Below, one piece after another: positions 29,535 through 38,520 of a stretch of DNA of 64,000 nt. The position numbers and the translations under genes were made by a program. The stretch is from Acinetobacter chengduensis (lineage in GTDB: Bacteria > Pseudomonadota > Gammaproteobacteria > Pseudomonadales > Moraxellaceae). The DNA lies in NCBI RefSeq assembly GCF_003664645.1, contig NZ_RCHC01000001.1, positions 1 through 64,000 of the forward strand, given 5' to 3'. The first letter of the stretch is position 1. Each line of letters opens with the position of its first letter. Below the pieces are notes generated by a model. The model had not been told where the DNA came from. It saw nothing but the letters and a program-made list of their open reading frames with translations, and did not search any database.

Positions 29535-29545
29535 TTAAAATCTCC

Positions 29546-29740
29546 TTAGATGTATGGGCACATAGCACGAACTGAAGCAACGTCACTTACGTGAACCATT
29601 ACACAGCCGCGTAATTGACGAATACGCTTAGCAGATTTTTTGGTCAAAATGTGGCGCTTGAACGCTTGTTTGCGTTTAAAACCGTTTGCAGTCGCTTTAA
29701 AGCGTTTAGCTGCACCACGGCGAGTTTTCATCTTAGGCAT
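29546..29740 (-). CDS. rpmI: 50S ribosomal protein L35
   Basis: The 64-residue L35 begins [15 protein letters not shown] at 29740 with GAGGTTGTT upstream; the open frame reads ten codons further but those codons have no family match. The protein is small and basic, as expected. In contrast with E. coli, infC is not directly upstream; 4.2 kb of other genes intervene, so the pair needs its own promoter in 29741-29962 and cannot share the infC transcript, which ends in a terminator. Confidence 0.97.
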   Translation of the reverse strand: MPKMKTRRGAAKRFKATANGFKRKQAFKRHILTKKSAKRIRQLRGCVMVHVSDVASVRAMCPYI

Positions 29741-29971
29741 AACAACCTCTTTTGAACACCTGTTCGGCACGTTCGCACCATTACGATTACGCCCTGCAGG
29801 TAAGGGAGCCAGTATTCTAAAGCATCTTTGCTCAAAACAAAAGCACCATCGAAAATTAAAATCTACATCGAACTAACTTAGTTTTATTTCCTATAAGCTT
29901 TACATGATGAAATATCAACCTAGCGCCAAGCGCGACTTATAATTTGTGCATCTCCTCTCCAGTTGCCAGTT

Positions 29972-31225
29972 ATGACACCTGCACATGATGCATTTGCAGC
30001 CTTACGCTATCGTGATTTTTCGATTATTACGCTTAATCAATTTAGCCTTACTTTAGCGATTTTGATTCAAGAAATTATTGTGGCGTATTCGCTGTATCAA
30101 ATTACCAAAGACCCTCTTACTTTGGGCCTGATTGGTTTGGCCGAAGCCATTCCGTTTATTAGTTTGTCCCTATGGGGTGGTTATTTTGCTGATCGTTTTA
30201 ATAAGCAATTGATTATGAAAATTTGCTTATTCTTTGCCATCCCTATGCCCCTTATTTTATGGTGGTTGTTCCATTTATATGGGCAAGCAATGATTGGAGT
30301 ACAAACGCTGTCTTGGGGAATTTATGCAGTCATTTTTGGCTTAGGTACCATTCGTGGCTTTTATAATCCTTCAGCAACCTCTTTAAAGCCGTTTTTAATT
30401 CCGCGTGAATTGTATGCGAATGGCGCAACATGGACCACGATTGGCTGGCAAAGCGGTGTCATTTTAGGCCCGATGCTGGGTGGCTTTATGTTGGCTTTTT
30501 GGGGGCGTGAAAATAGTTTAATCAGTGTCGCTGGCTTATTGGCACTATGCTTTATACTGATTAATTTACTCAAAAAACGTCAATTTCCCAAAATTGAAAC
30601 TGATAATCTTTGGGAGAGTTTAAGCGATGGATTCCGTTTTATTTGGAAAACTAAAATTGTACTATGGGCCATTTCACTTGATTTAGTTTCTGTACTTTTT
30701 GGTGGCGTCATTGCGCTTTTACCCATTTTTGCAGAAGATATTTTAAAAGTGGGACCAGAAGGCTTGGGCTATCTTCGGGCTGCACCATCCATAGGTGCCC
30801 TTATTACCATGATTGCGCTCACTAAATTTCCACCGACCCACAACGCATGGCGCAATATGCTGTTGGCTGTGGCAGGATTTGGACTGTTCACACTATTATT
30901 TGCTTACTCAAATATGTTGTGGCTATCCTTATTTGCACTCGCCATGACAGGTGCTTGTGACAGTATTTCAGTTGTCATTCGCCAAACTATTTTACAAATC
31001 TATCCGCCAGAAAATATGCGTGGCCGTGTGGCGGCTGTAAATGGCATGTTTGTGTCCTCAAGTAATGAGTTAGGTGCTTTTGAGTCTGGTTTAGCCGCTA
31101 AATACATGGGGACGGTCATGGCTACCCTCTTTGGTGGATGTATGACCTTAGCTGTTGTTGTGATGAGCTGGTCAAAAACCAAAGATTTATTTGGCTTAGA
31201 CATCACCAAGGGTACAGAAAAATAG
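29972..31225 (+). CDS. MFS transporter, EntS-like family
   Basis: The 417-residue protein has about twelve membrane segments and MFS features: a loop 2-3 motif GGYFADRFNKQLIMK and a second-half counterpart. The N-terminal FAALRYRDFSIITLNQF resembles the MFS_3 (EntS-type) exporters, which expel siderophores or drugs. I prefer ATG 29972 over a TTG at 29963. No siderophore or regulator gene is adjacent, so substrate is unknown. It lies on the plus strand inside the split infC/rpmI junction. Confidence 0.88.
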   Translation: MTPAHDAFAALRYRDFSIITLNQFSLTLAILIQEIIVAYSLYQITKDPLTLGLIGLAEAIPFISLSLWGGYFADRFNKQLIMKICLFFAIPMPLILWWLFHLYGQAMIGVQTLSWGIYAVIFGLGTIRGFYNPSATSLKPFLIPRELYANGATWTTIGWQSGVILGPMLGGFMLAFWGRENSLISVAGLLALCFILINLLKKRQFPKIETDNLWESLSDGFRFIWKTKIVLWAISLDLVSVLFGGVIALLPIFAEDILKVGPEGLGYLRAAPSIGALITMIALTKFPPTHNAWRNMLLAVAGFGLFTLLFAYSNMLWLSLFALAMTGACDSISVVIRQTILQIYPPENMRGRVAAVNGMFVSSSNELGAFESGLAAKYMGTVMATLFGGCMTLAVVVMSWSKTKDLFGLDITKGTEK

Positions 31226-31249
31226 CGAAAACTGTGTATTTAGACTTGC

Positions 31250-31275
31250 CAGTATTTCTAATTCAGGAAATACTG
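31250..31275 (+). terminator. Stem-loop after MFS gene
   Basis: CAGTATTTC (31250-31258) pairs with GAAATACTG (31267-31275). There is no strong T-run; it may attenuate transcription into the next gene. Confidence 0.4.
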
Positions 31276-31325
31276 CGCTTCAATATTGACCAATCATCAC
31301 ATTGCGTGATTAAAGCCTTTAACTT

Positions 31326-32069
31326 ATGAAAAAAATTCTGTGCTTATCTACTTTAATGTGCCTCCCATTGACGGCTTACAGTGCGGCGACCAAACAAGTT
31401 CACCAACTTCCTGCACAAACCATTGACGTCTCACCAACCTCACATTTAACCACGCGCTTACAGTGGGCTAAATTTCCACAACCGAATTATAGCGTTGACG
31501 ATTTAAAAAATGAAAATCGGGCAGCGATTATTCGTGTAGTGACCAACACCAAAGGTGACGTTACAAATGCAACCGTTGAAGAAAGTACAGGCATCAAAGC
31601 ACTCGACCGGATTTTAATTGATGCCGTTGAAGATGCTCAGGTAAAACCACATATTAAAGATGGTCACGCTGTGTCGCAAATTGGTTATCAAGCCTTTAAT
31701 CTTAAGCTCAGCAACAAAGATGCGCTATGTGATTATGAATTTGATTCAAAAGTTTGGCAGGCTCAACAAGATGGCAAAAAAACCACTTTTAAATATCAAT
31801 CCAAACCTGAGTTCAAATTAAATTCAGAGCAACTCAACGGCCATAACCGCCAAGTCAAATTTAGCTTTAAAGCGGATAAACATGGCAATATTAAAACAGT
31901 GAAAATCAAGCAAGGTTCTGGCCTTTACGCCTTAGATCAAAGCATTAGCCAAGCTTTAACAGACAGCCAAATTAGTGTGAAGCGCACTGCACGTACTTTA
32001 TGGTTATATAAAAAATCGAGCTTTAAAGATGAAATTCAATTTAAGCTCAATGCTTGTAAAGCATCTTAA
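31326..32069 (+). CDS. Periplasmic protein with two TonB-C-like repeats
   Basis: The 247-residue product has a signal peptide (MKKILCLSTLMCLPLTAYSA) and then two segments that resemble the TonB C-terminal domain: one around 45-125 (AAIIRVVTNTKGDVTNATVEESTG, then ALDRILIDAVEDAQVKP) and one around 165-245 (VKFSFKADKHGNIKTVKIKQGSG, then ALDQSISQALTDSQI). It lacks the N-terminal membrane anchor and Pro-rich linker of true TonB, so it should be soluble in the periplasm. One Cys lies in each half of the chain (CDYEF and NACKAS). The role is unknown; it might bind TonB boxes or ExbBD-linked partners. Confidence 0.75.
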   Translation: MKKILCLSTLMCLPLTAYSAATKQVHQLPAQTIDVSPTSHLTTRLQWAKFPQPNYSVDDLKNENRAAIIRVVTNTKGDVTNATVEESTGIKALDRILIDAVEDAQVKPHIKDGHAVSQIGYQAFNLKLSNKDALCDYEFDSKVWQAQQDGKKTTFKYQSKPEFKLNSEQLNGHNRQVKFSFKADKHGNIKTVKIKQGSGLYALDQSISQALTDSQISVKRTARTLWLYKKSSFKDEIQFKLNACKAS

Positions 32070-32081
32070 TCCCCCCTAAAG

Positions 32082-32110
32082 GGCAGGTTTGATGTTGAAT
32101 GAAACCTGCC
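32082..32110 (+). terminator. Stem-loop after the TonB-C-like gene
   Basis: GGCAGGTTT (32082-32090) pairs with AAACCTGCC (32102-32110). A weak T-content follows, so termination efficiency is doubtful. Confidence 0.45.
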
Positions 32111-32218
32111 TCATAAAATTAAAATGCCTGATCTGTAGAGCTCTCATGATAAAAAAGAGTCTTTATAAAACTTTAATTGGATAAAAATGATTTATGAAAA
32201 AGGCTTATTGTTCAGGCA

Positions 32219-32644
32219 TTAAAATACATTGATAAAAATCAAATACACACAATAATAGCGCCCGACTTTTGCCACACTCACCAGCAATACAAAACGCCAA
32301 AACTTTTCTTTTAGTAAACCTGCAATCAGTGTAATAGGATCACCAATCACTGGCGTCCAACTGAGCAACAATGACCAGTAGCCATATTTTTGGTAGAAGC
32401 TTTGCGCCTGTTGCATTTTTTGCACTGACACAGGAAACCATTTTTTATTCTTATACTGTTCTATTTTCAGCCCCAAATACCAATTGACGCAGGAGCCTAA
32501 AATATTACCCAGACTTGCAATAGCAATCAGTACCCCAACTGTATGGCTGTGTTGCATCAATAAGCCCAGCAAAACGGCCTCAGATTGCAAAGGCAATAAT
32601 GTCGCCGCACCAAAGGCAGCAAGGAATAACAACAACAAACTCAT
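32219..32644 (-). CDS. YqaA family (DedA-like) membrane protein
   Basis: The 141-residue protein has four to five hydrophobic segments and resembles YqaA, a short branch of the DedA/SNARE-associated superfamily linked to lipid scrambling and membrane homeostasis. Conserved-looking parts are AAFGAATLLPLQSEAVLLG, LGNILGSCVNWYLG and SWTPVIGDPITLIAGLL, which has the Gly-Asp-Pro of the re-entrant loop. AAGGA precedes the ATG. It follows another small membrane protein gene by 25 bases and is likely co-transcribed. Confidence 0.85.
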   Translation of the reverse strand: MSLLLLFLAAFGAATLLPLQSEAVLLGLLMQHSHTVGVLIAIASLGNILGSCVNWYLGLKIEQYKNKKWFPVSVQKMQQAQSFYQKYGYWSLLLSWTPVIGDPITLIAGLLKEKFWRFVLLVSVAKVGRYYCVYLIFINVF

Positions 32645-32669
32645 GCGATGCTATTCCTTAGTCTCGTTT

Positions 32670-32954
32670 TTATAGACCTAACTGCTTCTTGGTCTTACGA
32701 TATTCCCAAATAGACCAAAAAATCATGACCGCAATAATGAAAGCACGCGACCAACCATAACGCGTCGTCAAAGGTTGAATGACTTCTTTTAATCTCACTT
32801 GATCATGCGTTTGCAAAGCATTGGCAACGGTTTGAATATGTACCGCCTCTGCAATAAATAACAGTAAAGACAACACAATGGCAACAATAATGGCAAAATA
32901 AACCCGCGAATTGGCTTCTACAATGCGTGTCAGATTTAAGAAAAATTCTTTCAT
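32670..32954 (-). CDS. Small two-TM membrane protein of unknown function
   Basis: The 94-residue protein is unrecognised. It has two hydrophobic segments (about residues 18-38 and 68-84) with a polar loop between (QTHDQVRLKEVIQPLTTRYG) and a basic C-terminus. I start it at ATG 32954 (MKEFFLNL) with GGAT upstream; the four-codon extension to a TTG abuts the upstream terminator. It probably forms a two-gene unit with the YqaA gene. Confidence 0.7.
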   Translation of the reverse strand: MKEFFLNLTRIVEANSRVYFAIIVAIVLSLLLFIAEAVHIQTVANALQTHDQVRLKEVIQPLTTRYGWSRAFIIAVMIFWSIWEYRKTKKQLGL

Positions 32955-32967
32955 GTATTCATCCAAT

Positions 32968-32995
32968 AAAAAACCACCGCAGAAGTGGTGGTTTT
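32968..32995 (-). terminator. Terminator of the GST gene
   Basis: AAAACCACC (32970-32978) pairs with GGTGGTTTT (32987-32995), with a minus-strand T-run ending 14 bases before the next start codon. Confidence 0.78.
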
Positions 32996-33047
32996 ATGAT
33001 TTTCAATCATCTTAGCATAACTGCTTCACAATGCCTTGTTATTGCCA

Positions 33048-33665
33048 TCAGACTTTTATAGCCAATGCTTTTTGCACCGCAGGGCGTGCTGTTAAGCGCT
33101 CGACATACTCTTTCACTTGTGGATAATCTTCTAACTGAATCCCTTGCCATTCATGCCGCAAAATCCAAGGTAAAATAGCCATATCTGCAATCGAGTAGCC
33201 ACCTGCTACATATTTTTGCCCAATGAGTTGATGGTTTAACACCTTATATAAGCGTTTGGTTTCATTGATATAACGCTCAGTTGCATACGGAATTCGCTCA
33301 GGTGCGAAACGGCTAAAATGGTGATTTTGCCCCAACATTGGACCAAAGCCACCCATTTGCCACATGAGCCACTGCTCGACTTCAACACGCTCAAATTCAT
33401 CTTCTGGATAATACAGCCCAGTTTTACGGCCAAGGTACTGTAAAATGGCACCCGACTCAAATACCGAGATGGCTTCACCACGTGGCCCATTTTGATCCAC
33501 AATGGCAGGTATTTTGTTATTTGGAGAGATTTTTAAAAAATCAGGCTGAAATTGATCATCTTCTAAAATATTAATTGGGAAAATTTGATATTCCAAGCTC
33601 ATTTCTTCTAATGCAATGGTGATTTTATGGCCATTGGGCGTCCCCCAATAATACAGATCAATCAT
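33048..33665 (-). CDS. Glutathione S-transferase, YfcG/Nu-class-like
   Basis: The 205-residue protein has an N-terminal thioredoxin-fold domain (IDLYYWGTPNGHKITIALEE, NNKIPAIVD with cis-Pro, ESGAILQYL for glutathione binding) and a C-terminal helical domain. The WGTPNGHK start and the ESGAI loop match the YfcG/YghU group, which reduce disulfides using two glutathiones; the usual catalytic Tyr/Ser is replaced by Thr/Asn there. AGGAT lies before the ATG. The gene is monocistronic. Confidence 0.88.
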   Translation of the reverse strand: MIDLYYWGTPNGHKITIALEEMSLEYQIFPINILEDDQFQPDFLKISPNNKIPAIVDQNGPRGEAISVFESGAILQYLGRKTGLYYPEDEFERVEVEQWLMWQMGGFGPMLGQNHHFSRFAPERIPYATERYINETKRLYKVLNHQLIGQKYVAGGYSIADMAILPWILRHEWQGIQLEDYPQVKEYVERLTARPAVQKALAIKV

Positions 33666-33957
33666 ATACTTATCCTGTCAATGTTCTGATTTTTAATATC
33701 AACTGTCTTGGTTTATGTTCTGTTTATAGCATGCATTGCGCTTTTAAACCTTAACTTAAACTGAAACTCAGCACAAAATATAGCGGATACGATAACAAAT
33801 TCAGCTATGTTTTTCTCAAAATCCGATTATTAGCCATGCATATCTATTTTACTTTTTGTAATACCTCAACCCTTATTATGGATATATCAGTGAGGATGCT
33901 GAAAGTTAAATCTCTATTTCTTTCGTTTAGATCAGAACTTCAATCCTATGACTGCCA
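33666..33957. other. Intergenic gap upstream of GST
   Basis: With the infC terminator this makes a 335-base region without a gene. It must hold the GST promoter on the minus strand. A 63-codon plus-strand frame at 33836 runs into the infC terminator and lacks a ribosome site, so I do not call it. Confidence 0.5.
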
Positions 33958-33987
33958 TAAAAAAGCCCTGCAATTGCAGGGCTTTTT
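33958..33987 (-). terminator. Terminator of thrS-infC
   Basis: A near-perfect palindrome centred on CCTGCAATTGCAGG with A-tract and T-tract follows the infC stop on the minus strand. Its core is shared with the der terminator at 51385. Confidence 0.92.
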
Positions 33988-34000
33988 CTCAAAATGGATA

Positions 34001-34549
34001 TTACTTACGTTTTTTAGGACCAAGTAACATACCCATTTGACGACCTTCCATTTTCGGAGTCTGTTCAACAACACCTACGTCAACAACGTCTGCTTCAATT
34101 TTTTGTAATTGAGCCAAACCAAGTTGTTGGTGTGCCATTTCACGACCACGGAAACGAAGGGTGATTTTTACCTTGTTGCCTTCTTCAAGGAACTTGATAA
34201 TTGCACGTAATTTTACGTTGTAATCACCTACATCAGTACCAGGGCGTAGCTTGATTTCTTTCACCTGTACTTGATGTTGTTTTTTCTTCGCTTCTTTCTG
34301 CTTTTGCTTAAGATCAAACAAATGCTTGTTGAAGTCCATGATTTTACAAACAGGTGGTTCAGCATTCGCTACGATCTCTACAAGATCAAGCTCAACAGCT
34401 TCAGCAGCACGAACTGCATCAGCTAGGCTGACGATACCTTTTTGCTCACCATTTTCGTCTACAAGACGGACTTCTTTTGCACGAATTTCATCATTCAACG
34501 CAGGACGGTTTGATTTACTACCCTGTTGATTACGGTCAGGCTGTTTAAT
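34001..34549 (-). CDS. infC: Translation initiation factor IF-3 (AUU start)
   Basis: IF-3 checks start codons and keeps ribosomal subunits apart. Extending upstream of [18 protein letters not shown] in the same frame reads [18 protein letters not shown] from an ATT at 34549, giving 182 residues, the family length. GGAG lies eight bases before the ATT and no ATG, GTG or TTG occurs at a suitable place, so ATT is the start, the same rare codon that lets IF-3 repress its own mRNA in E. coli. The C-terminal half holds the [15 protein letters not shown] and LRFRGREM motifs. It begins five bases after the thrS stop. Confidence 0.95.
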   Translation of the reverse strand: MKQPDRNQQGSKSNRPALNDEIRAKEVRLVDENGEQKGIVSLADAVRAAEAVELDLVEIVANAEPPVCKIMDFNKHLFDLKQKQKEAKKKQHQVQVKEIKLRPGTDVGDYNVKLRAIIKFLEEGNKVKITLRFRGREMAHQQLGLAQLQKIEADVVDVGVVEQTPKMEGRQMGMLLGPKKRK

Positions 34550-34562
34550 CGCTTTTACTCCA
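34547..34562 (-). promoter_or_regulatory. Ribosome site and AUU start of infC
   Basis: GGAG spans the last codons of thrS and lies eight bases before ATT 34549-34547. It fixes the non-canonical start and supports autoregulation of IF-3. Confidence 0.85.
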
Positions 34563-36477
34563 CAATGTACCGGCCACGTTCGGCTACGGCTGCTTTCACT
34601 AAGTCAACGAAAGCATCGATTGACATAGTGCCCAAATTTGTTCCAGAGCGGGTACGTACGTTTACTGTACCTTCTTCTACTTCACGGTCCCCAAGTACCA
34701 GTAAGTAAGGAATACGCTCTAATGTACGTTCACGAATCTTAAAGCCGATTTTCTCATTTCTCAAGTCAGAAATGGCACGAATACCGTTTTCTTTAAGTTT
34801 CTCGACGACTGACCCACATGCTTCAGCTTGCGAATCTGTAATGTTCATTACACATGCTTGGATTGGTGATAACCAAGGTGGCATAAAACCAGCATAGTGT
34901 TCAATAAGTATACCAATAAAACGTTCGAAACTACCAAGAATTGCACGGTGCAACATTACAGGTTGATCACGATCGTTATCTTCAGTGACATAAGACGCAT
35001 CTAGACGTTCTGGTAAGTTGAAGTCACATTGAATTGTACCGCACTGCCATACACGGCCTAAGCAGTCTTTCAATGAGAATTCAATTTTCGGACCATAGAA
35101 TGCGCCTTCACCTGGTTGAAGTTCCCATTCTAAGCCAGCAGCATCTAAAGCATCTGCTAAAGATTTTTCTGCCATGTCCCAAAGTTTGTCATCACCCACA
35201 CGTTTTTCAGGACGTGTAGACAGTTTCATTTGCACTTCTTCGAAGCCAAAGTCTTTATAAACATCTAAAGTCAGTTTAATAAAGTCAGCAACTTCTGTAC
35301 CAATTTGTTCTTTAGTACAGAAAATGTGTGCATCATCTTGAGTAAAACCACGCACACGCATAATACCGTGCAATGAACCCGATGGCTCGTTACGGTGGCA
35401 TGAACCAAACTCAGCTAAGCGAACAGGAAGATCACGATACGATTTTAAACCTTGGTTGAATACTTGCACGTGACATGGGCAGTTCATTGGTTTTACAGCA
35501 TAGTTACGGTTCTCTGAATGAGTCGTAAACATGTTGTCTGCATAGTTTGCAGCGTGACCTGATTTTTCCCAAAGCGTGAAATCAACCACTTGTGGTGTAC
35601 GAATTTCTTCATAGCCATTCGCTTGTTGCACTTTACGCATGTACTGTTCGAGTACTTGATAAATAGTCCAACCATTCGGATGCCAGAACACCATACCTGG
35701 TGCTTCTTCTTGCATGTGGAATAAGTCTAAAGCTTTACCAATTTTACGGTGATCGCGTTTTTCAGCTTCTTCAATACGTTTGATGTACGCAGCAAGCTGT
35801 TTTTTGTCTGCCCACGCTGTACCGTAAATACGTTGTAGCTGTTCGTTTTTCGCATCACCACGCCAGTAAGCGCCTGACATTTTAGTCAGTTTGAATGCTT
35901 TTAAGAATTTAGTATTTGGTACGTGCGGACCACGGCACATATCCAAGTAGTCTTGATGGTAGTACAAGCCCATTTCTGTTTCGTCAGGCATGTCTTCAAT
36001 CAGACGTAATTTATAATCTTCGCCACGTGCAGTGAATTCTTTAATCACTTCATCACGCGGTGTCATTTTTTTGATGACGTCATAATCTTGATCAATGAGC
36101 TTTTTCATGCGCTCTTCGATCGCAGCCATATCTTCTGGTGTGAATGGCTTTTCACTGAAGATGTCGTAATAGAAGCCGTCTTCGATAACAGGGCCAATTA
36201 CCATTTTTGCTTGTGGGAACAATTGCTTAACTGCATGACCTACAAGGTGAGCGCAAGAGTGACGGATGATATGAACACCATCTTCGTCTTTAGGCGTGAT
36301 AATTTGCAAGGTTGCGTCTGCTATAATTAAGTCAGATGCGTCAACCAGTTGACCGTTTACACGACCAGCAACTGTATTTTTTGCAAGACCAGGACCGATG
36401 CTTTGAGCAACTTCCATCACAGATACGGCGTGATCAAATTCTTTTTGATCGCCATTTGGCAAAGTGATAATTGGCAT
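34555..36477 (-). CDS. thrS: Threonyl-tRNA synthetase
   Basis: The 640-residue class II synthetase charges tRNA-Thr. It has the N-terminal TGS and editing ([16 protein letters not shown] and [10 protein letters not shown] zinc ligands) domains, the catalytic core with [31 protein letters not shown] (motif 2, in pieces) and [18 protein letters not shown] (motif 3), and a C-terminal anticodon domain. The length equals E. coli ThrRS (642). A small GAGGG-aaa-CCCTC hairpin lies about 60 bases upstream in the leader. Confidence 0.98.
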   Translation of the reverse strand: MPIITLPNGDQKEFDHAVSVMEVAQSIGPGLAKNTVAGRVNGQLVDASDLIIADATLQIITPKDEDGVHIIRHSCAHLVGHAVKQLFPQAKMVIGPVIEDGFYYDIFSEKPFTPEDMAAIEERMKKLIDQDYDVIKKMTPRDEVIKEFTARGEDYKLRLIEDMPDETEMGLYYHQDYLDMCRGPHVPNTKFLKAFKLTKMSGAYWRGDAKNEQLQRIYGTAWADKKQLAAYIKRIEEAEKRDHRKIGKALDLFHMQEEAPGMVFWHPNGWTIYQVLEQYMRKVQQANGYEEIRTPQVVDFTLWEKSGHAANYADNMFTTHSENRNYAVKPMNCPCHVQVFNQGLKSYRDLPVRLAEFGSCHRNEPSGSLHGIMRVRGFTQDDAHIFCTKEQIGTEVADFIKLTLDVYKDFGFEEVQMKLSTRPEKRVGDDKLWDMAEKSLADALDAAGLEWELQPGEGAFYGPKIEFSLKDCLGRVWQCGTIQCDFNLPERLDASYVTEDNDRDQPVMLHRAILGSFERFIGILIEHYAGFMPPWLSPIQACVMNITDSQAEACGSVVEKLKENGIRAISDLRNEKIGFKIRERTLERIPYLLVLGDREVEEGTVNVRTRSGTNLGTMSIDAFVDLVKAAVAERGRYIVE

Positions 36478-36814
36478 AAAAAATCCTTAAGGAGTGATGC
36501 CCCGTACAATAGAGCATATCACCGCGAGATTATGATCGAGGGAAACCCTCAAAAGATAAAAACGGTGGATAAATAAAATTCGATCTAAATTTTACACGTC
36601 TTGGCCCGTTTAATAAACCGTTAATGCGGATTTATCCACAGATGTGCACATTTCCTAAAACATCTGCTCTTACAATTTGCCTCTCTATAATCCAGCCATT
36701 CCATATTAAGCTTGAGCTGAAAATCCAATTTTGATGGTCTTCGATACCACTCATCATTTTCAAAAATAATTTATCTCTTTAGCAAAATTACTCACTGAAT
36801 ATAATTAGGCAGGT
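36478..36814. promoter_or_regulatory. Divergent thrS / Rieske-gene intergenic region with two DnaA-box-like sites
   Basis: No gene lies in these 337 bases, which must hold both divergent promoters and the thrS leader. TTATCCACA at 36632-36640 is a perfect DnaA box on the plus strand; GGTGGATAA at 36564-36572 is a one-mismatch box in the opposite orientation. Whether DnaA binds here is unknown. Confidence 0.45.
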
Positions 36815-38440
36815 ATGATGCAAGCACATTCATTAATTTCTTGGAATGACCTTTCCCCTTTAAAGCCAGCTTATGCTTTAGCGGCCAATGTCGATTTAAT
36901 CGTTCTTCGTTTACCTGAAGATGACCCAGAACAGGTAGTCGTCATGTATGGTCGTTGCCAGCACCGTGGCGCACTCATGGCAGATGCGCATATTCAGGGT
37001 GATAAAATTGTCTGTGGCCTACATGGCTCGCACTATATTTATAAAACGGGTATTAACCCACGCTACCTAAATAAAAACCTACAAAAATTTAAAGCATGGG
37101 TAGAGAACGATCAAGTTTTTGTAGATCTAGAAGAAATTACAGCTTGGGAAAAACGCAATCCCCAGCAATACAAACGTGATCAGTACCAAGGCTTATATGC
37201 AGATTCCGCACCTGCACCCGAAGAACCACACAATAAATTTATTTTAGAGCTCGCGCGCAATGGCCTGAAAAACTTTGGACATCATGGGCCGACCGCAGCC
37301 ATGGGTGTCCCTTTTGATAAACTACCCAAATGGGAAGACATTCAATTGGTGACTGCACAGCTGTGGAAAGTCCCTCTACTTGACGACGCACCTGTTGCAA
37401 CAAAAGTAGTGATTGGTCCAAATGCCAAAAAGCCATTGGTTTTAGATATTCCACTCTTTGTCTCTGATATGAGCTTTGGTGCGTTGTCACAAGAAGCAAA
37501 AACAGCACTTGCGATGGGAGCTGAACGAGCAGGCACAGGCATTTGCTCAGGTGAAGGCGGTATGTTAGCCGATGAGCAAGCAGCCAACTCACGCTATTTT
37601 TATGAATTGGCCTCAGGCCGTTTTGGCTATGACATTGAAAAAGTCAAAAAATGCCAAGCCTTTCATTTTAAAGGTGGTCAAGCAGCCAAGACTGGCACAG
37701 GCGGTCATTTACCCAGTCATAAAGTGGTAGGTAAAATTGCCGAAGTCCGTAATTTGCCTGAAGGTGAGGCAGCAATTTCACCAGCGACTTTCCCTGACTG
37801 GACAGAGCTGTCCCAATATAAAGACTTTGCAAATTATATCCGCGAAGAAACAGGCGGTATTCCAATTGGCTTTAAACTCTCTGCACAACATATTGAAAAA
37901 GATATCGATGCAGCCCTCGCAATTGGTGTCGATTACATTATTTTAGATGGCCGTGGTGGCGGTACAGGCGCAGCACCTACCCTGTTCCGTGACAATATCT
38001 CTGTTCCGACCATTCCAGCACTGGCACGTACGCGTCGTCATTTAGATCGTTTAGGTCGCCGTGATATTAGTTTAGTGGTTACAGGCGGTTTACGTGTACC
38101 TGCCGACTTTATTAAGGCCTTGGCTTTAGGTGCAGATGCAATTGCTTTGTCAAATTCTGCCATGCAAGCAATTGGCTGTTTGGGTATGCGTGCCTGCCAA
38201 AGTAATGATTGCTCTGTCGGTATTGCCACACAGCAAGATCACTTACGTGCTCGACTCGAAGTTGAAAAATCTGCACAGCAATTGGCAAATTTCTTTCATG
38301 CATCCATTGAACTGATGCAAGTCATGGCACGTGCTTGCGGGCATCATCATCTAAATCAATTTTGTAAAGATGATCTCACCACATGGAAAAAAGACATGTC
38401 CGAACTCACAGGCATTCACTATGGTGGCTTTAGTGACTAA
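36815..38440 (+). CDS. Rieske-domain / glutamate synthase alpha-like FMN fusion protein
   Basis: The 541-residue protein joins two modules. Residues 20-110 form a Rieske [2Fe-2S] domain with CQH (Cys48, His50) and CGLH (Cys67, His70). Residues 150-520 resemble the FMN-binding glutamate synthase domain (PLFVSDMSFGALSQEAK, GEGGM, FKGGQAAKTGTGGHLP, GGGTGAAP) including the CLGMRACQSNDC cysteines expected to hold a [3Fe-4S] cluster. There is no glutaminase domain, so the enzyme cannot use glutamine in the usual way. It is monocistronic. The reaction is unknown; an electron-transfer amino-acid or imine oxidoreductase is a guess. Confidence 0.85.
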   Translation: MMQAHSLISWNDLSPLKPAYALAANVDLIVLRLPEDDPEQVVVMYGRCQHRGALMADAHIQGDKIVCGLHGSHYIYKTGINPRYLNKNLQKFKAWVENDQVFVDLEEITAWEKRNPQQYKRDQYQGLYADSAPAPEEPHNKFILELARNGLKNFGHHGPTAAMGVPFDKLPKWEDIQLVTAQLWKVPLLDDAPVATKVVIGPNAKKPLVLDIPLFVSDMSFGALSQEAKTALAMGAERAGTGICSGEGGMLADEQAANSRYFYELASGRFGYDIEKVKKCQAFHFKGGQAAKTGTGGHLPSHKVVGKIAEVRNLPEGEAAISPATFPDWTELSQYKDFANYIREETGGIPIGFKLSAQHIEKDIDAALAIGVDYIILDGRGGGTGAAPTLFRDNISVPTIPALARTRRHLDRLGRRDISLVVTGGLRVPADFIKALALGADAIALSNSAMQAIGCLGMRACQSNDCSVGIATQQDHLRARLEVEKSAQQLANFFHASIELMQVMARACGHHHLNQFCKDDLTTWKKDMSELTGIHYGGFSD

Positions 38441-38481
38441 TTTATGTTTTTAAAAATTTAAATAAGCACGTACATCAATAA

Positions 38482-38520
38482 AGTATGATCTACATTTACT
38501 CTCTAAATGTGGACCATACT
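38482..38520. terminator. Long imperfect stem-loop between convergent genes
   Basis: A 16-bp stem with two or three mismatches (38482-38497 with 38505-38520) lies between the Rieske fusion gene and the convergent PLP-enzyme gene, overlapping the latter's last codons. It may end both transcripts. Confidence 0.55.

Noticed and set aside
29741..29770. Ten-codon extension of rpmI
   Set aside because: L35 homology starts at MPKMKTRR (29740), preceded by GAGG.
33836..34027. 63-codon plus-strand frame upstream of infC terminator
   Set aside because: It runs through the terminator palindrome into infC and lacks a start signal.
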